Shown one piece after another: positions 45,001-56,200 of a DNA stretch of 64,000 nt. A program made the translations under genes and the position numbers. The first letter of the stretch is position 1. Each line of letters begins with the position of its first letter. Where the stretch lies: contig CP136068.1 of assembly GCA_032622095.1 (NCBI GenBank), forward strand, positions 147,757,365 through 147,821,364. Reading direction: 5' to 3'. Origin of the DNA: Siphonodentalium dalli (Eukaryota; Mollusca; Scaphopoda; Gadilida; Siphonodentaliidae). The notes beneath the pieces are model-generated. The model was not told the DNA's origin. It saw only the letters and a program-made list of their open reading frames with translations, and ran no database searches.

Positions 45001-48000
45001 ACAAGTGGTATGCGGATAAGAAAGATGACACAGAGGCGGAGGCAGAGTTGTTGTGACGGCCTCGAAGATGATTAGGGCAAAGTTGCGGGAAATGGCATAT
45101 GGTAAGAAAACCTACCCCATCAGCGAGGAGATAGGGAATATTGACAACAGAAATAAATGGACTCCTCGCCATTTACAACTGTTTCTGGAGATACTAATTC
45201 CATCTTAAATCAAGCAGAATAGCATTGGTCACAGTGTCGTGCAATATGCGAGGTCCCGATCTGTTATTACCAGTACCCTTTTTGGTATTGGGGTTGAAAT
45301 TGATCACGTGTTCGGGCCAAGGTGGCTTGTTGGTGAACTCTGTCTAAATTGGGGTTTTCAATTACTTACGACGAATTAAGCACTACAAACAATCAGTGAT
45401 CCAGGTGGACAGTCTTGAAAGTACACCAGTGGAGTATTTTCCAGGTACCTTTACTCAGTGGGTAGCAGATATTGTCGACCACAACGTCACGACAATTGAT
45501 GGTAAAGGTTCATTTCATGGTATGTGGATAATCGCAGTTTCCTCTCCGAAGGACGACACACTGCTTACACCTAAATCAACAGTGACCACTCGTCAAAAAG
45601 TGTTATGGTTGAAGAACTAATCGAAGGCAAGGCTGTGCCTATCATACACTATTTGAAACATACAAAGCTGGGATTATCCACAATACAGTACCGACCGATA
45701 GTTACAAAACCCATACACACTGCCTCCAGGTTTGAACACTGGTTTGTTACGGCATTGCGGTTGGCTTCCAAATCAAGCAATGAAACATAGACCGAACTGG
45801 TCTGGATTCATGGAACACATCTTTTCTTCAAACAGCTCAGAACCTTCAGCCAAGTCAGAAGTTCTTTTTCTACCGATAATATAACCTCAACCCATCAGAT
45901 GAGTCTTGTTTATTTTCCACTTTGATGTATATTCAGAATCACGCGACACAGTTGGGAATTGTGACTACATGCTTGACCAGCCACTTTGGTTCAAAGCGGT
46001 TGAAAAATTGAAGCCAAGTCACGTGGCTTCCACCTGATGATGATGGTACCATGATGAATGGGTCGGGGTTAGATGAGGCTCTTGAAAACGCTTATGGCTC
46101 AAACATAGTTGCCACAATGCTTTCCGGGAAGGCATTCTCACGAGCACTCAGATGTCATTTCCTTGTGGACGGAGCCCTTACTAATAAGCTGTTGGATGAT
46201 TTGATCTCTGATGATTCAAATGAAATTTCCAAGTCGACAGCCGATATCTGATACCAAGTTATTCCTCCAACGGTAAATATCGAAGTAACTTCGACATCAA
46301 ATGTCGAAGAATCGGCTATCGAAGGAATCGCTTCAACTGGTACTGACAGTTTCGAAGGGGACAACCTTAGTCAGGCTGAAGTGAAAGCAATAAATTAGCT
46401 GTTTGAAAAGTGTTTGATGGGTCCATCCCAGTTTCGATGTTTCCGATTCAATAGAACTGCTCAAATTGAACGAACGTATGTTATATTACAAGACATACCT
46501 TGGCGAGAAATCCAGAACATCCAAACTTTGGTTACAGTAAATGGAGTATATAGAAATGTTGAAAGATTTTATTCAAGCTGAGAGAACAGAAGATTGGAAT
46601 CTTCATTTAGTAGTTGTTGGAAAAAATGTTGAATTTGTTTGCTGCTACTATGCACTGTGCGAAGATCTGTCGCTTGCAGATGGTGTTCATACTATTCGAA
46701 GGAGCAGTAGGTTTTGGGCAGGACTGTCAAGTGACCTAGTTATTGAGCAAGTCATGATGCGTTCCATCAAACGTCGGGGTGGACTTAAGTGAGGCAGAGT
46801 AATAACTGATTCTTTAGAACGAAACGAACATGCAGCAGTTTATACATCTACTCAGAAAGGCGCTACTGGACGCTCATCACACAGTCCATAACAGTACATC
46901 TGACGCAGACACAATGATTGCTTCAGCTGCATAGAATCAGCATCAATATCACAGGTAGTTGTTGCTGGTGACACAGATTGTCTAGTTTTATTCCTACATC
47001 ACGGGACAGGCTCATTGTCAATTATATATTTCAAGTCTGAGATGCGAAAGTCACACAAAAGCGGTGGGTGTGGAAAGTAGCTGATATCGTGCACAAAGGC
47101 GGTGATTTTGTCACCAAACATATTATTTTCTTGCATGCTTGGGTGTGACACAACATAAGCGATATTTGGACAGAGAAAGGCAGGCTTGATGGAACTATTA
47201 GAATCATCTGCTCAGCTGCAACATGTTTCGATAGAAATCAGCAATGGGGCTGCGTCAGCCCAACAGGTAGCCGAGGCAGGTTCGAAGATTTTCGTTCAAA
47301 TGTAAAACGACCATCTATGATACGCGAAGTTCATGACCATGATTTCATCCGACAGGTCTGCTATCGTACCTCAAAAATTGCCACCCACAGAGAGGGCAGC
47401 CTATTTCCATAGTCTTATGGTCCCCTTCCATGTTTTAATCTGGGCATAACTCGGGAAAATTGATCTAGAACGAAAAAATATTGGGGATGGAAATGCAGGG
47501 GTCAATACTTATCCCAATAATGACTGACCAAGAACCAGCAACAGAAAATCTTCTTAAATTCATTATATGCAATTGTAAAATGTCGTAAAGAAATCCTTGT
47601 GGCACAAATCAATGTTCCTGCCGGAAAAAATGGACTTAAGTGTGTCACTGCCTGTGGGGATTGTCGTGGGGAGATTTGCGCGAATTTTGAGCAAACGGTT
47701 GTTGATCAGGAACTGGATTGAATGTGGTTGTACATGTATCGCCAGAAAGCAATCTTAACACTCACTAAATATATCGTTCGTTTGGGTGGGAGATTCAAAG
47801 TCAATACAATCAAAATGTGGAAAATTAGTGGGAAAATAAAGGAAAACACACATTTTCCGGTTTTGGCTGACATTTTGGCCGCCATGATTAGGTCTTTTAC
47901 CCGGAAGCTACATAGTTTACTCTGGAAATATATTGTATACACTACAAAATGAATTTTGTTTATAAGACGGGTTCATTGTTTTATTTTGTGCGCCAAACAA

Positions 48001-48298
48001 TAGACTTCTCGAAATTTTCAACTTTCAAGCGGCCATGTTGGATGCCATCTTGAATAAAAAAAATTCCCCACGGCGGATTTTAGCGGATTTTGGATATGTT
48101 CACCAGGGGGTTATCCGGCATTGAATGACATCAAATTCAGCTTGTTAAGAATTTTTTCCGGGTTCAACCCTTCAACAGCCAGACTATACACACCATGGAT
48201 AAATGCATGGCCAAAAGGATGGAGGTTTTTTAATACAATTATATCTGTCATATACCCATGGTGATATATAAACGGGCTACGAGCATCTGACCACTGGT
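42076..48298. mobile_element. 6.2-kb inverted-repeat-bounded insertion
   Basis: Ends carry GGTCAGATGCTCGTAGCC followed by TTTATATAT-ACCATGGGTA in inverted orientation (42086-42125 and 48246-48288), about 80% matched over roughly 60 bp. The flanks are the two halves of a composite family B repeat: its spacer stops at about 42075 and resumes at about 48299 (TTTATTTGATAATAAAGATA), whereas the paralogue at 36374-36560 is uninterrupted. This empty-site comparison independently fixes the insertion. Cargo is a decayed intronless ORF (44464-47721); 42340-43000 contains a dispersed repeat also seen near 9780-10450. A 123-codon open stretch at 43328-43699 (+) is unrecognised. The target duplication is unclear because the ends are diverged. 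Confidence 0.78.
44464..47721 (+). pseudogene. Decayed intronless ORF of a widespread unnamed animal family
   Basis: Successive plus-strand frames read, in order: FNFKEDCLIC (44464), RIREDSWALKVPK, a C-C-x-A-A-E-A-V-Y segment, ELYSIKRLKQKLEERYGEY (near 44880), a stretch with TPRHLQLFLEILIPS, FGIGVEIDHVFGPRWLV (near 45280), FPGTFTQWVADIVDHNVTTI plus DGKGSFHGM (45430-45530), CHFLVDGALTNKLLDDL (46150), MEYIEMLKDFIQAERTEDWN (46541), a stretch ending RRSSRFWAGLSSDLVIEQVM (46700-46765), and a Cys-rich tail KCVTACGDCRGEIC ending at a stop at 47719-47721. Many stops and frameshifts interrupt it. From memory, full-length uncharacterised proteins with this order of blocks (notably the WAGLS-DLVIEQ-LMRS block and the Cys-rich end) are abundant in cnidarians, molluscs and fishes. 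No catalytic domain is recognised. Its position between inverted repeats suggests it is transposon cargo. Confidence 0.7.
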
Positions 48299-48340
48299 TT
48301 ATTTGATAATAAAGATACTTTCCAGAGAAGATGAGGCCTT

Positions 48341-48436
48341 AGCAGAATGAGGTTCTCACAGGGTGAATTTAGTGATGCTAGCCTGCTTTGCGGGGTAGGG
48401 TCACTAATTTCACCCTCTGGGGACCTCATTCTACAA
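48341..48436. mobile_element. Hairpin element family B, copy 8 (right half of split composite)
   Basis: GCAGAATGAGGTTCTCACAG faces CACCCTCTGGGGACCTCATT. It is preceded by spacer GAGAAGATGAGGCCTTA, as at 36545-36560. Confidence 0.87.
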
Positions 48437-48869
48437 ATGTCTGGCACCATATTTTTAATCCTGCTCTGGATACATCTTTAAAGATGGTTTATCTTTTCCT
48501 ATTACACGTTTTATATAGTTTCCGGGGTATAAAATTTATAAATATGAGTAAAAGATAACTGTCCGGAAATGCTTCTATAAATTAATATTTATGTTATTTC
48601 TAATTCACTATCAATTTTGGATATTTTACGGCTTGCCTTCATTCAGAGCATAGCATGCGGGAAGACTCTATCTGAAAATAGTAAGGACAAATTGTCTGAA
48701 TTGATTATCGCAGTAATTAAGAAAATATCAAAATAAAATCAATATTAATTGACAGAAGTGTTTCCGGACAGGTACTTGTCTTTGACTAGTAATTTATTAT
48801 TTTATAATACGGAAGCTTAATAAAACATTTAGGAATAGATAGACTATCTTTAATGGCCTAAGAAATTAT

Positions 48870-49828
48870 TATAGTGACCGAAGTTGACACCCATAAACAT
48901 CTTGGACTCATTTTTGATAACGAAGGCAGCTGGGATATCCATATTCGCTCATTACTGGTTAAAGCCTGGAAACGAGTGCATTTGGTACGAAAACTAAGAT
49001 ATCGAGCAAGCAGATCAACACTGGAAAAATAAAAATATTTGTCTTTCATACGTCCCTTACTGGAATATGCCTCACCTGTATGGGACAACATTCCCGATTT
49101 TTTATCATCAGACATAGAGCAAGTTCAATATGAGATGGCTAGAATTGTAACAGGGGCAACAATTAGCGCAAATAAAGACCTCCTCCTATTGGACACAGGC
49201 TGGTAATTACTACGCGACGGAAAAAACACAAACTCTGCCAATTTTTTAAAATGATCAAAGGAACAGCACCATCTATACTGAGAAATCTCGTACGCCCAGT
49301 TGATTCTTATGATACCGGTTATAACTTTCGTTTTGAGCACATAAGGTTGCCATCCGATATCACATACAACTATTACATGAATTCATTTTTGCCATCTGCT
49401 ATAAGTGAGTAGAGCTCTCTGCCTGACACCATACGCTATTGTAATACAATTGATGACTTCAAAAAATTACTAAACGCAAGCACACGGCGCCCCCAATCTA
49501 CTACTACCACAGTAAGTGTCGCAGATAACATATACTCCATTCTCGCTTAAGATTAAAATGCAGTAGTTTGAACTATGACTTGTTGAGTAATCACATTAAA
49601 ACGTCTCCTCTCTGTTATTGTGGCAAAATAGAAACAGCACATCATTTCTTATTGGAATGTCCTGAATATAATGGCCATAGGACTGAACTTATATGCGCCA
49701 TATCGAATGTTATTTTATCAGTAAATACTCTTTTGTGCGGATCACAGGAACTCAGTCATCGTGATAATATTAAAATATTTGACACGGTTCAAGCATATAT
49801 TTTGAAAACAAAGCGATTTTCATAAGGC
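48870..49828 (+). pseudogene. Non-LTR retrotransposon RT C-terminal remnant
   Basis: Reads THKHLGLIFDNEGSWDIHI, then KVWKR-like and YRASRSTLEK, a stop, SFIRPLLEYASPVWDN, EMARIVTGAT, and after several breaks LSNHIKTSPLCYCGKIETAH with HFLLECPEYNGHRTEL (49580-49690). This is the thumb/connection and Cys-His tail seen at the end of the intact LINE at 53243-56650 (HKHLGLEFQSN, ILPILDYADVVWD, ARIVTGL, CPCN...H...C). It is 5'-truncated and much older, with stops at about 49029 and 49204. Confidence 0.85.
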
Positions 49829-50010
49829 TATGATTTGTACACACTTCGTGAAAAGCATGGAAACAGTGCTAAGCGCCAAACTTACCCCCACCAGATCGTC
49901 TGACATCTCACGGCGACGGGCGTAGCAATGACATAAACAATATTATATGTACAGCATAGTAACCAATCAGTTGCAACTGAACTACATCCTCACTTTACCC
50001 GACAGTCTCA

Positions 50011-50068
<58 letters not shown>

Positions 50069-50118
50069 TCCTTCATTCTTTTTCTCTCTCTCTCTATCTC
50101 TCTCTCTCTCTCTCTCTT
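50011..50118. repeat. (TC)n microsatellite
   Basis: Long CT/TC run with a few interruptions (TTTCTGTCTTCC near 50060). Confidence 0.95.
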
Positions 50119-50298
50119 CCTGAATCTCGCTTAAATGTTTAAACTGTGAAAATTCATAATAACACAATTTCATATACTTTGTATATACCTTTCAGACCCT
50201 ATCCACTTTTTGTAGAAACCTATAGTACAGGTTAATCTGACACATCTAACACATATTATATATATATATATATATATGTGTATTTATACCATACACTT

Positions 50299-50537
50299 CC
50301 CTATAAAGTAATTTCCCCCCATTTGTTGGATATATTTTCCAAAACCCCACTATCTACCGATACTTGCTTGTCTCAAGGCAAGTACTAGCTGTCTTACAGT
50401 TTTACAATATTAATGTATCTATAAAGTAAATTCCCCCCATTTGTTGGATATATTTTCCAAAACCCCACTATCTACCGATACTTGCTTGTCTCAAGGCAAG
50501 TACTAGCTGTCTTACAGTTTTACAATATTAATGTATC
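50299..50537 (+). repeat. Two-copy 119-bp tandem duplication
   Basis: CCCATTTGTTGGATATATTT through CAGTTTTACAATATTAATGT occurs twice, nearly identical, from about 50300 and 50419. Confidence 0.93.
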
Positions 50538-50725
50538 TCTACAAATAACAATGAACTCATTTCATTAATAATAATTCAACCTTAACAAATATAATCTTCT
50601 ATGTGTTCAATGAGAGTTTCTGGTCATTATTTACACCTAAGGATGTATGCGGGTTTATTTATTTTATTTAAAAATTAATTAATTATTTAATAAATAAATA
50701 AATAATCCTTTTTTCTACATCCTCC

Positions 50726-51064
50726 AGTTAAAGATACACAGTCTGAACTAACGCCCCTTTTTTTCACTCTTTAGCTTCGGCGGTAAAATATATTTGATGT
50801 AAATTTTGTGATCTGCTATTTGTTTGCCACTAGCCTGCAGATGACGGGTGACCAATGTACTCCTCACATCAAATTGTGTTGAACAAAATTCTCAAATATA
50901 CTGAAATTTTATACTTTAGTTGACATCGGTTAACATTATTTTTTCTGGTATTAATTAATCGACTCTGATAATATTTTTGTATCTTGATTCTGAAGAAATT
51001 CTGCCGTTGTTGGTTTACGATGAACCAGGGACCATAGAATCAAATTGGACAGTGTACCTTTAAT
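50726..51064 (+). mobile_element. Family A MITE, copy 6 (old)
   Basis: TTAA-AGATACACAGTCTGAACTA on the left and CAAATTGGACAGTGTACCT-TTAA on the right. Internal CTTTAGCTTCGGCGGTAAAA is diverged from the family text. Confidence 0.65.
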
Positions 51065-52945
51065 TTGACTGAGAAATGTTAATGACATTAAGATATGTTT
51101 ACTCATGTTCTTTTTCCCCTCTGAAATCCCGAACCTGGTTTTCATCCTCAAATTTTTGAACATCCTGAATTTTACATGGAATATCACATTTAATTTATTT
51201 GATTCATAAACAATAAACAACATTTGATTGGCCCTTTTATGGCGAAACTGCGCAGATACGGCATTAAAGTGCCAGCCAAATAAGGCCAAGAAAAAAGAAA
51301 TTTTTTTTTTTTTTTTTTTTTTTTTCATATTCAACATAAATAAATTAAATTTAAGACCACATTTATACATGTAATGTGGCCGAAAAAAGCCTAACTTCAT
51401 AATCTGTAAATGACAGTTATAGACCTTCAAGTCTCGCGATGAATTGAAATTGATAAATTATCCACCCCACCACACCCCCATGCTATTAATTTATGTTCTA
51501 ATAGATATATAATAATATCATACTGGTTAATCCCTGTTCATACTGTTCATTGTTGAAATCATCATAGTTCATTATTTCATTACTTCCATCTGATAGTACC
51601 CCACAAACATTTGGTGCTACTTTCCTCTTCTAAACAGAAACACACTGCCAGATATTAACTGCCTAAGTACAAGCCTGTAGACCAGTATGTCTGTAAAGAC
51701 TACAGTATACTGTTTGATAATTATATCTCTTCCCTGAATCTAAAAAATTTAGATATATATGGTTTTTAGAAAATAAAAACATACCTAAGAACAGCATGTA
51801 TATGCTGTATGAGGGAGATATACAATTTGGAAAGTCTTATGACCTGGGACAGGAGATTTTACTATTTTTAGAATAGGTGAAGACATATAAAGAAACTTGT
51901 AAAAGCATTTTACATATTGATATGGCCTTTTTAGTTGTACGGCATAGTTGTGTCTGGGACATGGTGCCATTTGTGGTTGGGGACTAGAGGTACGCACTTC
52001 TGATCAGCTAAAGGAATTTTTCATCATTGTGACTTATTCCCCAAAATGATAAATGATAATGATCATTTGAGTTACACCCTCTTATTATAGGGCATTGACT
52101 AACTATACAAGTTAGGCTACATAGGCCTATTAGGCCTCATAATAAACTTAGACTTCCACTAGTAGTGCCATGATCTCAGAATATACTGAAAATGATATAT
52201 GAATGTTCCTTTGGCTGATAGGAGTGAGTACCTTGTCCTTAATCTTTAAGTTTAACTTGATCAATACTGTTTTTCAGTATTATATAAATGATGTGTTCAA
52301 GATTGGCTATAGCGGTATGTAATTAACTCACCCATAAATTCAATCTAGATTCAAACTGTTCAATGCCTTGGGCAAAACCAATTGCTTCTGAACGCAGCTG
52401 TACTGACAACAATTTCGTCGACACCTGACTAGACAGCGCCACAATTTTTTGCCATTTCTAATATAAACATTCTTTCCTGGCCTATTTATCAACAGTTAAA
52501 GCATTTCACGTTACAAATGGTAGCTAAGTGACTTTGCATCCGACATGATGATACTTTTGAAACGAATATTACTCTAAGAACAAAAGGAATGCATGTTATT
52601 ATCAAAGTTTGATTCAAACCGTGTGAAACTCCAGTACATCCACCCGGGCGAGACAGGCTTTAACCTTTTGACCTTTTCTGATCATACGAAATGTACGGAA
52701 GACCGTCCGCACCAAAATTCATTAACTAGTAACAGGCAGCGAACGCTTCGAATTTAATGCAGTAATTTCAACCCTTATCTCACCTTATATATCAGAATAT
52801 ATACATGGACTCCTGGGGCGAGATACCGTACCTAAATGTGCCATTAACGGACTATACCGCTGGGATATCCTACTATTGATATCTTACCCCCGGAGCCCGT
52901 GTAAACTTTACCGCATCGGTAAAACTCAGAACATTATAAAACCAT
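51065..52945. other. Intron; LINE 5' region probably begins here
   Basis: Contains a T run at 51300-51325 and no exon. The LINE's 5' untranslated region must end at 52945, but its start cannot be placed. The stretch 52600-52940 is less AT-rich (CACCCGGGCGAGACAGGC, CCCCCGGAGCCC) and is the most likely 5' UTR. Confidence 0.45.
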
Positions 52946-53242
52946 ATGGCTTACTTGTATATATTAGTCATTTCATCTTTCTTATTAATATCAACTTATT
53001 CACCATGTAAGCCTACAATAGTTTCATATCATCTTTTCCTCATGTTTTCTCCATGTTTTTCTCATATTTCTCTCTTATTTCTAAATCAGTTTCACTCATT
53101 AGTTTTGAAATATCTCTTGAATCATACACAACACACTTTTAGAAATAACCCTGACCGAGCTGTGGATTACTTTTCATCTGTCTTCCAAATTAACTTCAGT
53201 TCCGTCACGGTACGATGCTTTTCGGTCATGAACATCCCATAA
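52946..53242 (+). CDS. Short upstream ORF of the LINE (98 codons)
   Basis: An ATG-led open frame in the same frame as the long LINE ORF. Its TAA (53240-53242) is followed with no gap by the ATG of the long ORF, giving TAAATG. The protein is hydrophobic at its start (MAYLYILVISSFLLIS) and contains no zinc knuckle or RNA-binding motif expected of a LINE ORF1. It could be a reinitiation leader, an N-terminal extension cut off by one nonsense codon, or chance. Low certainty that it is translated. Confidence 0.35.
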   Translation: MAYLYILVISSFLLISTYSPCKPTIVSYHLFLMFSPCFSHISLLFLNQFHSLVLKYLLNHTQHTFRNNPDRAVDYFSSVFQINFSSVTVRCFSVMNIP

Positions 53243-56200
53243 ATGGGTATCTCTGCCGAGCAGCATCGTATAGTGACGGGAATTTTTGATTCAAAGAAGA
53301 AAGCCCCGTCGCAGAAAATAAAACATGTTACATGCAGCTTTCTCATATTGAAATCATTCCGTGGATCAAGTATTAGGCTACCGTTGATCCTGGTTTTAAT
53401 TACAGCGCTTCTTATAATTTCAGGTTCAGTCCATGTCAATCCGGGCCCTGTACTAGACCAGACATTAATAACTGAAAACCATCCCGATACTTTGACCATT
53501 TTCCAACAAAATATAAGAAGCATTCGGAATAAAATCCACAAAATAAATCACATAATATCTGATTATGATATATTATGCTTTACCGAAACTCATCTGGACC
53601 CCTCATACCCATCTGAAAATATTCTTATTGAAGGATTCACCCCTCCTGTCCGAGCCGATCGGGATTGTCATGGTGGTGGTATTTGTGTATACTTCGACGA
53701 TAACTTATTATACAAGCGCATCGAAAGTCTCGAATTTGACACGTCTGTAATGTGGTTTGAAATACGCAGTAAACTTACAAAATTTCTCTTATGTCTATCA
53801 TACCGATCAGAGGACTTCTGTGCCCCAAACTATTGGACCCTCTTCGAGGAATCCATTTTTGAAGCGTTAGATATTTCCCATAAAGTAATACTACTTGGGG
53901 ATTTTAATTCAAATTATCTAGATCCCTCGTCCAAACTTAAAAATATCACGGACTATTTTTCACTCAGAAATGTGATTACATCCCCGACCAGAATCACTGC
54001 TACATCCGCGACGCTTCTGGACCCCATCATTATAAGCCCTGACATTCAAGTGAGGGATGCCGACATCCTTGACTTAGAAATTTCGGACCACTTAGGTGTT
54101 TATGCGACCATCTCATTTGATCAACTGTCATCCCCTTCCTTCCAAAGGAAAATATGGAACTATAATCGCGGCGACTTCCAAAAGGCGGAAATTTTAATAA
54201 ATGATATAAATTGGGACGATCTCCTCCAGCCTGAAAACGACATTGATAGGGTAGTGCAAATTTTCTATGATAAATTCTTTGAAATAATGCGAATCACTAT
54301 ACCACAAACTACAGTTACGATAAGATCGAAAGACAAAATTTGGTTCAATAGCGACATCCGACGTGAGATTCGACGTCGAGATAGATTGCGATCGGTCGCC
54401 ATCAAGTCTGGCACTGAAAATAATTGGACAAAATACAAAAAATCGAGGAACAAAGTCAACAACATGAAAAAGTATGCGAAAGCCAAATTTGAAAACAATA
54501 TCGAAGATAGGGTAAATGACAGTTCTTCGCCCCGTGAATTCTGGCATCTCATCAACTTTCTTTTGAACAAAAAGAAGATAACAAAAATACCACCTATTTA
54601 TTCTACGGATGGAGATATTAAAGTCAATGGTGTATCTTTTGTCTCAAACGATTTGGGAAAAGCCGAGTGCCTGAATACAAAATTCCTCTCAAATTCCACG
54701 ATTGACCAGAAAGATCACAAACTACCTGATTTCAGTTCACGATGCAATAAAGAATTATCAGAACTTAAATTTTCAGTCGATGATGTCATATCTGCGATCA
54801 GATCACTTAAAACGAACAAAGCCTATGGCTATGACGGAGTTAGTCCAAAAATGCTCCACGGCACGGCTAACGCTATAGCCCACCCTCTTTTCTTAATTTT
54901 TAAAAAATCTCTACAAACGGGAAAGTTCCCATCACAGTGGAAGAAAGCCAATGTGATTCCTATTTTTAAAAATGGAGATTCCGCAGATAGCGCTAATTAC
55001 CGACCAATTTCCCTTCTACCATGCCTGGGCAAAATTCTTGAAAAGTTAGTTCTAACGAGAATCTCGTCCTTTTTCGATGAGAATAAACTCCTATTTCAAA
55101 ATCAGTCGGGTTTCGTTCCGAAACACAGCACTACATTCCAAATGATTGATCTTTATCACCAGCTGTGTCAGACACTCGACAAAGGCCTATACACTTGTTC
55201 AGTATTTTGTGATATCTCTAAAGCCTTCGAGAGAGTCTGGCACAGAGGGTTGATTGCCAAAACTACCGCGTATGGGATAACAGGGTCGCTTTCTAAATGG
55301 CTGGAGGACTATCTCACTAACAGGAAGCAAAGGGTCCGAATCAATAACACTTATTCTGATTTTGAAACCATCACAGCGGGTGTTCCCCAAGGATCAATCC
55401 TTGGGCCTTTCCTATTTTTAATATACATTAATGACATACCAGATAACCTCACATCAACTGTTAGAATGTATGCTGATGACACATGTCTCACAGCTTCTCA
55501 CTTCAATCTTAACATCCTACAATCAGAACTAAATGAGGACCTCAAAAGGGTCAGTCTATGGGCAGACAACTGGTTAGTTTCGTTCAATCCCAAGAAAACC
55601 AAGGCAATATCCTTCTCATTCGTGCCTCAAGATAATTCCCCAGATTTAATATTCCAGGACGAAACTATTTCATTTAACGAATCGCATAAGCACCTTGGCC
55701 TTGAATTTCAATCAAACTTAAAATGGAACAAACAAATAGAATACACAGCAAACAAAGCTGCCTCTAGACTATCACAATTGAGGAAATTTAAAAACGATCT
55801 CGATAGAAAGACACTCGAAAAAATTTACAATGCGTATATCCTTCCTATTTTGGATTATGCTGACGTCGTATGGGATTCAGCACCCGATTACTTATTGGAA
55901 AAACTCGACCGAATACATAAAGACGCCGCTAGAATCGTAACCGGCCTAAATCGTTCAGTATCACTTAACAAGTTATGGCTTGAGGTAGGTTGGCGGACAC
56001 TACACAGGCGTAGGCAACATCGCCATTTGCAAGCAATTTACAGAATTATCAATGAAGACGCCCCTTTGTATCTGACATATCTCCTACCGGCACGCTCCAG
56101 AGAACGATCGGATTATAATCTTAGATTTCCAAATAAATTTTATTCCTATTTCGCTAACACTGAGCATTTTAAACAGTCATTTCTCCCATCTGTTGTTCTG

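Noticed and set aside
49982-50173. Arg/Glu repeat protein on the minus strand
   Set aside because: Translation of a (TC)n microsatellite.
53167-54570. Minus ORFs opposite the LINE (124, 117 and 101 codons)
   Set aside because: Antisense of an ORF with complete catalytic motifs.
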